A DNA stretch of 41,105 nucleotides from Coxiellaceae bacterium (GTDB lineage Bacteria > Pseudomonadota > Gammaproteobacteria > Diplorickettsiales > Diplorickettsiaceae): positions 1-41,105 of the forward strand of contig CANJLU010000004.1 in NCBI GenBank assembly GCA_947475085.1, read 5' to 3'. Positions 27,520 through 35,481 of this stretch are shown one piece after another. Both the position numbers and the translations under genes were made by a program. Each line of letters begins with the position of its first letter. The first letter of the stretch is position 1. The notes beneath the pieces are model-generated. The model ran no database searches and was not told where the DNA came from. It worked only from the letters and a program-made list of their open reading frames with translations.

Positions 27520-28509
27520 ATGTTAGAAAAAAGGTTACTAGTTACAGGAGCGGCAGGTTTTATTGGCAGGACCTTAGTTAAGCAATTGGCGGAATCAGGT
27601 TATTGGGTTGATGCATTAGATAGTTTTCGATTTTCAAATCGTAATCAAATTTACACACATAAAAATATTCAATGGTTAGAAGGAGATACGCGTAATTGGA
27701 AGTTGATTTCTGAACTATCTAAAGGAAAACAAGCCATCATTCATCTTGCAGCGCCATCTTCCTTTCTGATGCATGAAGAAAATGATTTAGAGGCCTGTGA
27801 ATTTACGCTGATGGGATTTAAAACTGTTATGGAAGCCGCTAAAAAACATGCTATTAAGAAAGTCGTATGGGCTAGCACAAGCGCAGTTTATGAAGGAAAC
27901 CAAGTTCCTTACCACGAAAGTATGCCGCTTAATCCACCCGATAGTAAAGCAGGGTGTAAATTGTTTTGTGAGCAAGAGGCACGACGTTACAGCGAGCGCT
28001 ATGGAATCACCTGTATTGGCTTAAGACCCTTTTCAGTTTACGGTGTAGGCGAACATACTAAGGGAGGATATGCCAATATTGTTTCATTATTTACTTGGGC
28101 CATTATGCATGGAGAAGAGCCTGTGGTGTGGGGTGATGGTCGTCAAACGCGAGATTTTATTTTTGTTGAGGATGCGGCGACTTTTTTTCTGAAAGCTTTA
28201 GAGGCAAATATTTCTACTCAAGAGTTGAACGTTGGTTTTGGTAAAGAATATAGTTTTAATGATGTAATTCAACACATAGCACAAATATTGGGTAAAAAAG
28301 TCAAGCCACGTTATGTGCCGATCCCTATTAAAATTTATGCTCATAGATTATGGGCTGATATGCGTAAAACGCAATCGGTTTTGAATTTAAAGCCGCATAT
28401 TGATTTGTCTCAGGGTATAAAGAAAATTATTGAAGCGACTGCAGCGTTAAATAATGATCTACTTCGCGACAAGCAACATTATTATTTAAGTTTAAACGAG
28501 CTTATTTAG
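27520..28509 (+). CDS. NAD-dependent epimerase/dehydratase-like protein
   Basis: From the ATG at 27520 (AAAGGAG 5 bases before it; the upstream TTG at 27469 is rejected) the protein has 329 residues. It is an extended short-chain dehydrogenase: Rossmann motif TGAAGFIG (9-16), AIIHLAAPSS near 72-81, WASTSAVYEG near 117-126 and GLRPFSVYGVGEHTKGG near 167-183, then GDGRQTRDFIFVEDAA. The catalytic Y-x3-K position reads K143-A-G-C-K147 in PPDSKAGCKLF, so the Lys is present but the Tyr is replaced. It may act on a nucleotide sugar with altered chemistry, or need another acid. Confidence 0.85.
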   Translation: MLEKRLLVTGAAGFIGRTLVKQLAESGYWVDALDSFRFSNRNQIYTHKNIQWLEGDTRNWKLISELSKGKQAIIHLAAPSSFLMHEENDLEACEFTLMGFKTVMEAAKKHAIKKVVWASTSAVYEGNQVPYHESMPLNPPDSKAGCKLFCEQEARRYSERYGITCIGLRPFSVYGVGEHTKGGYANIVSLFTWAIMHGEEPVVWGDGRQTRDFIFVEDAATFFLKALEANISTQELNVGFGKEYSFNDVIQHIAQILGKKVKPRYVPIPIKIYAHRLWADMRKTQSVLNLKPHIDLSQGIKKIIEATAALNNDLLRDKQHYYLSLNELI

Positions 28510-28523
28510 AAGGGACTCAAAAT

Positions 28524-29639
28524 ATGTCGGCAGAAACGATAAATGCTTTACCTACGGATAAGAAAATTCTATGGTTATTTCCATTATGTCTAATCTTTTA
28601 TGAATTACCATTATATTTTGCAACTAATATGTACTTGCCCGCTTTACCAGCCATGAGTCAAACATTTGGAGTTAACGCAAGTTTAGCACAATTAACCATA
28701 GCAATTTGGTTTTTGGGAGCATCTAGTTTTCAAATTTTTCTAGGCCCTTTGGCAGATCATTTTGGGCGTCGTCAAGTTTTATTAGGGAGTGGATTATTTT
28801 TTGTAATGGCGAGTATGTTGTGCGCACTAACAAGTAATATTGGTATTTTTATCGCTGCACGATTTATTCAAGGTTGTGTGGTGAGTAGTATTTTAGTAAC
28901 TGGATATGCAGCTATACATGAGTTACTTGACAGCGAACAGGCTATTAAAACTTTATCTTGGATGGGAGGTATAACTGTATTAGCTCCGGCTATAGGACCC
29001 TTTTTAGGAAGCTTTTTGATAAATATATTTTCTTGGCGGAATATATTTTTTCTACTTGCTTTTATAGCGGCTTTGGCCCTTTATTTGCTTTATTTGTATA
29101 TGCCTGAGACCCAAGAAAAAAAAATAAATTTGTCAAGCAAAGACACTTTAAAAAATTTCAAAATAGTAAGCATTAACAGAAATTTCCTATATTTTACACT
29201 TCCATTTTGTCTTTTATTTGCAGCTATGATGTGTTGGGATACTTTCAGTCCATTTTATATTATTAAATATTTAGGGCTAAGCGTATTTTATTTTGGAATA
29301 GTTCAGTCCATCGTTTATGGTGGATTTATTATCGGTACTCATTTAATTCGTGTGTTTATTACAAAAGTTAATCTCATCATTCGCTATGGATTAATAAGCG
29401 CCTTGTTTTTTTCCATTTGTGTCATTTTTACACTTACTTTACTACCAAATAATGGAAATATGGTTTTATTTTTTCTAACAGCTTTTACATTAAGCACAGG
29501 TTTAGTTTTTTATGCTTTACATAGAAAAGCAATTGAATCAGTAGAGGCTCCTATGGGAGTAAAAATGGCTGTATTTTCAACGGCAATGAATTTATTTGGG
29601 TTTTTTGGCAGTTTAATTGCAAGTATGATTCATTTCTGA
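28524..29639 (+). CDS. Bcr/CflA-type MFS efflux transporter
   Basis: The 371-residue protein has about twelve membrane segments and the MFS signature between helices 2 and 3, LGPLADHFGRRQVLLGSG. The start region ELPLYFATNMYLPALPAMSQTFGV matches Bcr/CflA drug exporters (D/N-x-YLPALP). The later helix motif GGITVLAPAIGPFLGSFL is the antiporter motif. AAGGGA precedes the ATG. It is the second exporter in the cluster, besides the MATE protein, and stands between the epimerase and methyltransferase genes (gaps of 14 and 20 bases). Confidence 0.9.
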   Translation: MSAETINALPTDKKILWLFPLCLIFYELPLYFATNMYLPALPAMSQTFGVNASLAQLTIAIWFLGASSFQIFLGPLADHFGRRQVLLGSGLFFVMASMLCALTSNIGIFIAARFIQGCVVSSILVTGYAAIHELLDSEQAIKTLSWMGGITVLAPAIGPFLGSFLINIFSWRNIFFLLAFIAALALYLLYLYMPETQEKKINLSSKDTLKNFKIVSINRNFLYFTLPFCLLFAAMMCWDTFSPFYIIKYLGLSVFYFGIVQSIVYGGFIIGTHLIRVFITKVNLIIRYGLISALFFSICVIFTLTLLPNNGNMVLFFLTAFTLSTGLVFYALHRKAIESVEAPMGVKMAVFSTAMNLFGFFGSLIASMIHF

Positions 29640-29659
29640 GTTTAAAATAAGGTAAAATT

Positions 29660-30508
29660 ATGTCTGATGTGTTAGACAGGTGGGATCCTAGCGAATACGA
29701 AAAAAATAGTGACTTTCAATATGGAAGTGCAATATCTATACTGAAAGATCTGCCCATTAAATCTAATCAAAAAATATTAGATATAGGCTGCGGCCCAGGA
29801 AGAATTACTGCGGCCTTATCAAAACGAATTATTAATGGAAAACTTACCGGAATTGATGTATCAGGAAAAATGATTCGGTATGCTAGAAAACAATATGGAT
29901 CGATAGAAAATTTAAATTTTATAGAGATGGATGCACAAGCCTTGCAATTTGGTCGTTACGGTTTGAAAAAAATTTACTATGATTGGGTAATTTCTTTTTG
30001 GACATTATCATGGATCAAGCAGCATGAAAAATTAATTTCTGGTATAACCAAGTGTTTAGCAGAAAAAGGAAATATCTTTTTACTTATTCCTCTTAATAAT
30101 CCGTGCATCGAAAATACTTTTTTAGAATTACGGAAAGAAAAAATATGGAGAAATTATTTTATAAATTATCAAGCGCCTAAAAATGATTTTTCCCCCAAGC
30201 TATATATAGATTTAGTTGAGAAATATGGGTTTACTGAAACTAGCTATGCATATAAAAAAATTACTAAAGAATTTCCAGACCGTGAATCCTTAATAAATTT
30301 TGCTCGCCCGTGGTTACCTTATCTAGATCCTGTTCCTGATGTGGTTCGAGACTGCTTTCTTAAAACATTTATTACGTCTTATTTAGCAAGATCTAGCTAT
30401 AATAAAAATATTATAGGATTTGATGTTTTTACGATAACAGCTTCCCAAATGTCTATGGTCAGACAAAAACTTAGGAACAATCAACTACTAAGTTATGAAA
30501 AAATTTAA
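29660..30508 (+). CDS. Class I SAM-dependent methyltransferase
   Basis: The 282-residue protein starts with a WDPSEYEKNSDFQYGSA segment and SAM motif I ILDIGCGPGRITAAL (39-53), followed by GIDVSGKMIRYARKQY and IEMDAQAL. This arrangement matches the trans-aconitate/juvenile-hormone-acid methyltransferase-like group, which methylates carboxylates and other small molecules. The substrate here is unknown. AAGG precedes the ATG. It is the last forward gene of the accessory cluster; a small hairpin follows at 30565-30584. Confidence 0.85.
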   Translation: MSDVLDRWDPSEYEKNSDFQYGSAISILKDLPIKSNQKILDIGCGPGRITAALSKRIINGKLTGIDVSGKMIRYARKQYGSIENLNFIEMDAQALQFGRYGLKKIYYDWVISFWTLSWIKQHEKLISGITKCLAEKGNIFLLIPLNNPCIENTFLELRKEKIWRNYFINYQAPKNDFSPKLYIDLVEKYGFTETSYAYKKITKEFPDRESLINFARPWLPYLDPVPDVVRDCFLKTFITSYLARSSYNKNIIGFDVFTITASQMSMVRQKLRNNQLLSYEKI

Positions 30509-30564
30509 AAAAATTAAGTTTTACTGGGATGATTTGCACATTTATTTATACTATTGGCTTTACA

Positions 30565-30584
30565 GGGGTAGGATGTCCCACCCC
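30565..30584. terminator. GC-rich hairpin at the end of the accessory cluster
   Basis: GGGGTAGGA and TCCCACCCC pair with one mismatch around a 2-base loop. It lies between the convergent methyltransferase and the small Trp-periodic ORF. Neither side has a strong run of T, so it is at best a weak bidirectional terminator. Confidence 0.35.
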
Positions 30585-30594
30585 CAATCTAATT

Positions 30595-30783
30595 TTAGCT
30601 GCCGGCAGGGTAAAATAGGAGCGAGTTGTAAAAATGATTGCCATTGTTGGCTGGTTCACTATGAATCCAAGTTGTTTCCGAGGTAGCAAGCCAACAGATG
30701 TCCGCTTGAACCCAATGAGGGACTTGGTTTTTTTGCCAACAAGGTGCATTATATTGACACCACATGGTTTCAATTTTATCCAT
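30595..30783 (-). CDS. Small Trp/Cys-containing protein of unknown function
   Basis: This 62-residue ORF starts at an ATG with GGAG 9 bases before it. It has five Trp residues in a regular spacing of 7-8 (W8, W16, W24, W31, W39) and three Cys (C9, C15, C30), with no membrane segment or signal peptide. I know no family with this pattern. It is convergent with the methyltransferase gene and divergent from ccmF (203-base gap, AT-rich, holding the probable promoters of both). The ribosome binding site and unusual composition argue for a real gene, but chance cannot be excluded. Confidence 0.5.
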   Translation of the reverse strand: MDKIETMWCQYNAPCWQKNQVPHWVQADICWLATSETTWIHSEPANNGNHFYNSLLFYPAGS

Positions 30784-30986
30784 TATATTATCTCCGTATA
30801 TAAATAAAGACGATACAATATTAGTACTTAAATTATTATTAATCAATGAGCTTTTTCATGTGATTTTTAATTAATTTTACAATCTGGGTGGTTATTTTTC
30901 ATATATTATCTATTTATACTTATATAAAGATATGATTTAAAAATAATAAAATTCTAAATGTAGAAATAAAACAAAGGAAGTTTTCT

Positions 30987-32912
30987 GTGACATATTCTTA
31001 CGCGCTATTATTAGGCGCTTTTTTTCTAGCCGTCACCCAATGCTATGTTCCTTTAGTAGGGCTTAGTTATCAACACTCGAGCTGGTTAAAGTGGATTAAA
31101 CCGGTAAGTTGGTCGCAATTTAGCTTGGTTACACTAGCACTTATAAGTTTAGCGTATGCTTTTTTAACGAATGATTTTTCTTTTGCGTATGTAGCGCAAA
31201 ATTCTAATACGCACTTGCCTTGGTTTTATCGCGTGTGTGCCGTATGGGGCGGGCATGAAGGTTCCATATTATTATGGGTTTTTATTTTAAATCTATGGAC
31301 AGTCGCCGTTATCGTACTCAATCCAAGCTTAGAACCTGCTAATCTAGCGCGGATAGTGGCGGTACTGGGTTTCATCAGCGCAGGTTTTTTATTATTTTTA
31401 TTGACACTCTCCAATCCATTTAGTTTAGCAACCGAAAGATTGATGGATGGACGTGATCTCAATCCTTTATTACAAGATCCCGGCTTAATATTTCATCCAC
31501 CGTTACTCTATATGGGTTATGTCGGTTTTTCGGTCAGCTTTGCGTTTGCCATCGCCGCATTATTAAGCGGTCGCTTTGATAAGCAATGGGCAAACCGAAT
31601 GCGACCGTGGACTTTAGCTGCCTGGTGTTTTTTGACTTGGGGAATTGTATCCGGCAGTTGGTGGGCGTACCGCGTGTTAGGTTGGGGAGGTTGGTGGTTT
31701 TGGGACCCTGTAGAAAACGCCTCGCTATTACCTTGGTTAGCCGGCACTGCATTAATTCATTCCTTATTAGTGGTAGAGAAAGAAGAATTACTAAAAACCT
31801 GGGTTATATTGCTGGCCATCTTAACGTTTGCGTTAAGTTTAATCGGCACTTTTATCGTGCGTTCCGGAATTTTAATTTCGGTGCATGCCTTTGCCGTTGA
31901 TCCCTGGCGTGGAGTTTTCATGTTAGGTTTATTAGTGGTACTGATAGGAACAGCATTGGGCATTTATGCCTTCAAGATCCAACATTTTAAACAGCCCACT
32001 GCCCAGATTAGCTTACTCTCACGCACTACCTTGTTAATCGTGAATAATGTTTTATTAAGTGTGGTGATATTTACCGTGTTACTTGGCACGCTCTATCCTT
32101 TGATCATTGAAGTGCTTGGTTTAGGTAAACTTTCCGTAGGCGCACCGTATTTTAATATCGTGTTTGCGCCATTTGCGATTTTATTACTATTTTTTATGGG
32201 CCTATCCTACTTAATTCCCTGGAAACAAAATGTGCGTGCCGATGTGCTAAAAAAGATCGTCAGTATCCTGTTAAGCTCTTTCAGTCTTAGCTTTATATTA
32301 ATTATTCTGTTCAGTAAGGATATGCAATGGCAAGCGCTAATAGGTTTAGGTTTAGCATTATGGATCATATTAAATACTTTGCAGTTATTGGCCGCATCAT
32401 TCAAAAAAAAATTAAGCTTAAAAAATATTTTTAAAACGCAGGGCGCGATGTTAATCGCACATTTAGGCGTTGCTATATTAGCGATAGGCATAATTTTAAG
32501 TAGTTATTATAGCCTTGAGCGTAATGTGCGGATGAGCGTCGGCGATGACTTATCATTAGCGGGTTATCACTTTAGATTGCAACAGGTATATGCCTTACAA
32601 GGGCCCAACTACACCGGCGCGGTAGCCAATATTCAAGTCAATCACCACAGCAATCAATTGCTACGCCCACAATTACGATATTATCCCATAACCGATGTCA
32701 TGATCAGTAAACCGGCGATTGCAGTTGGACTATGGCGCGATTTATATGTGTCTTTGGCCGAGCCGGTGGGCAAACAGACTTGGGCCTTACGCTTTTATTA
32801 CAAACCTTTTGTGCGTTGGATTTGGGTGGGTGGACTCTGCATGATGCTTGGCGGTGTATGGGCCATACTTTCCAGACGCTATAAAAAAATTAAATATACT
32901 CTTCGCACTTGA
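30987..32912 (+). CDS. ccmF: Heme lyase subunit CcmF
   Basis: CcmF attaches heme from holo-CcmE to the CXXCH of apocytochrome c, with CcmH. The 641-residue protein has normal length with about fifteen membrane segments. Heme-handling signatures are present: WGGHEGSILLWV near residue 88, the WWD domain WGGWWFWDPVENASLLPWLAGTALIHS near 233, and SVHAFAVDPWRGVF near 299. The start is GTG with AAGGAAG before it. The last five codons and the TGA stop lie inside repeat B copy 3, so the natural C-terminus was replaced by the element. Confidence 0.95.
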   Translation: MTYSYALLLGAFFLAVTQCYVPLVGLSYQHSSWLKWIKPVSWSQFSLVTLALISLAYAFLTNDFSFAYVAQNSNTHLPWFYRVCAVWGGHEGSILLWVFILNLWTVAVIVLNPSLEPANLARIVAVLGFISAGFLLFLLTLSNPFSLATERLMDGRDLNPLLQDPGLIFHPPLLYMGYVGFSVSFAFAIAALLSGRFDKQWANRMRPWTLAAWCFLTWGIVSGSWWAYRVLGWGGWWFWDPVENASLLPWLAGTALIHSLLVVEKEELLKTWVILLAILTFALSLIGTFIVRSGILISVHAFAVDPWRGVFMLGLLVVLIGTALGIYAFKIQHFKQPTAQISLLSRTTLLIVNNVLLSVVIFTVLLGTLYPLIIEVLGLGKLSVGAPYFNIVFAPFAILLLFFMGLSYLIPWKQNVRADVLKKIVSILLSSFSLSFILIILFSKDMQWQALIGLGLALWIILNTLQLLAASFKKKLSLKNIFKTQGAMLIAHLGVAILAIGIILSSYYSLERNVRMSVGDDLSLAGYHFRLQQVYALQGPNYTGAVANIQVNHHSNQLLRPQLRYYPITDVMISKPAIAVGLWRDLYVSLAEPVGKQTWALRFYYKPFVRWIWVGGLCMMLGGVWAILSRRYKKIKYTLRT

Positions 32913-33021
32913 ATTTCTGGCTATGTTGTCGCTCAACTCGCAATCCTCATGTATATTAGATACACTCCGGTTGCTTCTTTTTCGCGACGCCTTGCCAAAA
33001 ATCCAATTGCTGTGAGTATAC
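32895..33021 (+). repeat. Dispersed repeat B, copy 3 (ccmF-ccmG junction)
   Basis: It starts TATACTCTTCGCACTTGA and ends TGCTGTGAGTATAC. The ccmF TGA is bases 32910-32912 of the element, and ccmG begins 11 bases after its right end. The minus-strand frame through IHEDCELS-N...NSSAKSIF is open here too. Confidence 0.85.
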
Positions 33022-33031
33022 TGATACACCA

Positions 33032-33550
33032 ATGCGTTATATTCTTCCGCTGATTGTTTTGTTGATCCTGGTCTTTTTTTTATGGCAAGGGCTAGCAAAG
33101 GATCCTAATCTACTGCCATCGCCATTAATTAACAAACCCATCCCAGAATTTTTAGCGAATGATTTACTAAAAAAATCCACCAGATTAAGAAAAAAAATAT
33201 TTTTACAACATTGGACATTGTTAGTCGTATGGTCAAGCTGGTGTTTAACCTGTACCGAAGAACAGTCCTTTTTGTTAAGCTTACGAAAAAAACATACGAT
33301 CGAAATGATTGGTTTAAATTACCGTGATGACTTGCAGCGCGCACGACGTTGGCTAAGGCAGCAAGGCAATCCATTCCAAAAAATTATCTTTGATCCAGAA
33401 GGTTCGTTGGCTATCGATCTCGGTGTTTACGGCGTGCCGGAAAGTTATTTAATCGATCCGCAGGGTGTCATACGCTATAAGCAGGTCGGGCCGCTCACTG
33501 CCAGCGTATGGACTCAACAAATGACAACCTTAATTCATTCATCAGTCTAA
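33032..33550 (+). CDS. ccmG: Cytochrome c maturation thioredoxin CcmG/DsbE
   Basis: CcmG is a membrane-anchored periplasmic thioredoxin that reduces apocytochrome c cysteines. The 172-residue protein has an N-terminal anchor (ILPLIVLLILVFFLW), the LINKPIPEFLANDL segment and the active site W-C71-L-T-C74 in VVWSSWCLTCTEEQ. The family usually has WCPTC or WCxPC here, so Pro is replaced by Leu. The cis-Pro region GVPESYLIDPQG and the C-terminal GPLT follow. No ribosome binding site is visible before the ATG because repeat B replaces the leader. Confidence 0.92.
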   Translation: MRYILPLIVLLILVFFLWQGLAKDPNLLPSPLINKPIPEFLANDLLKKSTRLRKKIFLQHWTLLVVWSSWCLTCTEEQSFLLSLRKKHTIEMIGLNYRDDLQRARRWLRQQGNPFQKIIFDPEGSLAIDLGVYGVPESYLIDPQGVIRYKQVGPLTASVWTQQMTTLIHSSV

Positions 33551-33580
33551 TAAAAGTTTCATTTATACTCAGGATTAAGC

Positions 33581-34021
33581 ATGCACCTATCTAATAGAAA
33601 ATCTTTAACGCAGTTTGGTTTAAGCGGAGTTTTTTGTTTGGTAATATTGTTTTCACCATTAGCCGTGGCTAAGTTAAGTGAAATGTATGTCTTTGATTCA
33701 ACACAGAAAAATAACCAATTTGCAGAAATTATTCATGAAATGCGCTGTCTGGTTTGTCAAAATCAAAATTTAGCGGATTCGAATGCACCACTCGCCAAAG
33801 ATTTACGCTGGGTGATTTATCGACGGATTAAAAATGGCGAATCGACTGTCCAAATTAGAAATTATTTGGTGAGTCGTTATGGTAATTTCATTTCTTTTAA
33901 GCCCGCTTTTTCAGGTTTAACCTACTGCTTATGGCTAAGTCCATTTATTCTATTATTAGTTATTTTGCTCATACTATTATTCAAAATAAACAAATTTGAT
34001 ATACGTGCTTCTCGTCATTAA
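33581..34021 (+). CDS. ccmH: Cytochrome c maturation protein CcmH (CcmL/CycL type)
   Basis: CcmH presents reduced apocytochrome to CcmF. The 146-residue protein has a signal peptide (GLSGVFCLVILFSPLAVA), the RCxxCQ redox motif with C56 and C59 in MRCLVCQNQNLADSNAPLAKDLR, a helical bundle ending SRYGNFISFKPAF, and a C-terminal membrane anchor (SPFILLLVILLILLFKI). It is the short form without the CcmI-like extension. It follows ccmG by 30 bases and closes the ccmFGH segment. Confidence 0.94.
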   Translation: MHLSNRKSLTQFGLSGVFCLVILFSPLAVAKLSEMYVFDSTQKNNQFAEIIHEMRCLVCQNQNLADSNAPLAKDLRWVIYRRIKNGESTVQIRNYLVSRYGNFISFKPAFSGLTYCLWLSPFILLLVILLILLFKINKFDIRASRH

Positions 34022-34031
34022 ATTAATTCTA

Positions 34032-34047
34032 CTGTCCTTTTAGACAG
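34032..34047 (+). terminator. Possible terminator after ccmH
   Basis: CTGTC and GACAG (34032-34036 and 34043-34047) form a short 5-base stem followed by a T-rich run (ACTTTTTATTTTTTATTTC). The stem is short, but position and T-tract fit the end of the ccmFGH transcript. Confidence 0.4.
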
Positions 34048-34137
34048 CTTACTTTTTATTTTTTATTTCTGCATAATTATTTTTTTGATAAAAAAATCAT
34101 ATTTTTAAATTTAATTAGACATCTATAAGGGATAAGC

Positions 34138-34743
34138 ATGGAACACCAAGAAAAACAACTGCAAGAGACAAGTGTGACTATTAGCAAACGCGCCTTGTTA
34201 GTTGAAGACTACATACCGTGCCAAAAAATAATGACGCATTATTTAAAACAACTCGGTTATGAAGTAGAACTGGCAGATAATGGCATCACGGCCGTAGAAC
34301 AAATACAGAGTAAGGTCTATGATTTAATTGTTGAAGATCTCGGTTTAAGTGGCGTAACCGGCAAAGAAGTGATTAAAAAGGTACGTGAAAGCCCACTCAA
34401 TGTAGGGACGCCCTTATTAGTATGGAGTGCTTACGTTAATAGGTATGATGAAGAAAAATATCTGGCTTGGGGAGCGGATGGTGTTTTAATCAAGGTATGT
34501 CAAGTTAAAGAATTAAAAAAAGCGATAGATAAATGTTTTTCGAAAAGCAGATACCATATAAAATTTCATTATCAATTACAGAATTTTAAAAAGAAATGCG
34601 ATCAATTTTTCGATGAAGCCCAAGCCTTAAAGGATAGCGAATGTGTTAATCAATTTAAATTTAGTTTGCATGAAGCGTTAGCAACCATAGAAGAACATCA
34701 GCTTTGGCTGAATCTAAACAAAAATGAAAAGCACGTAGGATAA
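34138..34743 (+). CDS. Orphan response-regulator receiver protein with helical tail
   Basis: The 201-residue protein has a receiver domain at about residues 17-130: acidic E23/D24 (LLVEDYIP), phosphoacceptor D67 in YDLIVEDLGLSGVTG, Ser97 in LLVWSAY and Lys119 in VLIKV, where the usual Pro after Lys is Val. The tail of about 70 residues is helical and charged, with no DNA-binding or HPt motif that I can see. AAGGGA precedes the ATG. Its receiver resembles those at the ends of the two hybrid kinases downstream (same LVxED and DxGL-x-G pattern), so it may take part in the same phosphorelay. Confidence 0.88.
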   Translation: MEHQEKQLQETSVTISKRALLVEDYIPCQKIMTHYLKQLGYEVELADNGITAVEQIQSKVYDLIVEDLGLSGVTGKEVIKKVRESPLNVGTPLLVWSAYVNRYDEEKYLAWGADGVLIKVCQVKELKKAIDKCFSKSRYHIKFHYQLQNFKKKCDQFFDEAQALKDSECVNQFKFSLHEALATIEEHQLWLNLNKNEKHVG

Positions 34744-34779
34744 ATACCATTATAATAAAAAATTAAAATGGAGTTTTCA

Positions 34780-35004
34780 ATGGATAAAATTAATACGAAT
34801 ATTTTTAGAGGTCCATGTATATTTAAAGATGACGCTTTTACGATAAAGCATACAACTTCCTAAGTGCCAGACTTATTTGTTTGGATAATGAAAAGTAAAA
34901 ATGAGCAATATCAAAAAATAGAATATATTTCAAAAAAAATTAGTAATAAATTTAAAATCTTAAAGAATACATACGATAAGGAAGTAAATTCATCGAATGT
35001 ATAA
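34780..35004 (+). pseudogene. Possible decayed gene of unknown family
   Basis: An ATG with a ribosome binding site (GGAG 7 bases before it) opens a 27-codon frame ending in TAA at 34861. The same frame then continues for 46 more codons to 35004 (Lys/Asn-rich, KISNKFKILKNTYDKE). I do not recognise it. It lies in an 809-base gap between the receiver protein and the first cyclodipeptide synthase gene, which otherwise contains only gene debris. Confidence 0.3.
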
Positions 35005-35067
35005 ATTAAATAAAGATAAATATTTAGATGATACGTTTGTTATTCCCGGCGGTAAGGATAGCAAGAG

Positions 35068-35178
35068 TCAGAATGGAATGACCACGTTTTTCAAAAAGCC
35101 GGTAAATTCTTGGAAATAAACATCTAAAATATCTTTCCAAACAGAGTCATGATTTGCTCGTATATTTTGTTCAGCCAT
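35068..35178 (-). pseudogene. Truncated 5' end of an Rpn/DUF4351-like gene
   Basis: A 36-codon frame starts MAEQNIRANHDSVWKDILDV and runs to QEFTGFLKNVV before a stop. The segment DSVWKDILDVYFQEF resembles the N-terminus of the large Rpn-nuclease/transposase-related cytosolic protein family common in Coxiellaceae and cyanobacteria. AAGGAAG lies 7 bases before the ATG. The rest of the gene (normally 200-300 residues) is absent, so it is a remnant. Confidence 0.5.
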
Positions 35179-35379
35179 TTTTATTCTTCCTTATGGTTAA
35201 TGGATGGAGATTCGAACTTGATCAATATCTAAAAAGACAGCATACTATCTGAACAATGTTTAAGGATATTCGAATAAAAGATCAATTAAAAATTTTATAT
35301 CAATATAATAAAAAAATTAACATTATTTTTTTAAAATTTTAATATATAATATTTTTGCGTGATTAATATTTAACTATTA

Positions 35380-35481
35380 TGAATAATATAAAAACAGTTT
35401 CTGCGCTAGATAAATTGCATGAAATATCCATTTTAGGTATTTATGACAAAGAATTAATTTATAAAAATAGCTTGTGTTGAC
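35380..35481 (+). pseudogene. Possible remnant of a LuxR-type gene start upstream of CDPS 1
   Basis: A 33-codon ORF begins MNNIKTVSALDKLHEISI. It resembles the start of the broken LuxR-type gene at 38117 (KNKLKTFTILNKLHGQ), with the KT...LxKLH pattern in common, then stops. If real, it places a LuxR remnant in front of the first synthase just as one stands in front of the second. The match is short. Confidence 0.3.

Noticed and set aside
30495-30686. Forward ORF of 63 codons at the end of the methyltransferase gene
   Set aside because: It overlaps the methyltransferase end and a hairpin, has no clear family, and the reverse-strand ORF there has the better ribosome binding site.
31226-31963. 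Several short ORFs on both strands inside ccmF
   Set aside because: They are shadows of ccmF, without family features.
32787-33098. Reverse ORF of 103 codons over the ccmF-ccmG junction
   Set aside because: It is antisense to ccmF and ccmG ends and its middle is the open frame of repeat B; no ribosome binding site or family.
34997-35119. Forward ORF of 40 codons (MYKLNKDKYLDD...)
   Set aside because: It is antisense to the Rpn-like remnant, which has recognisable similarity.
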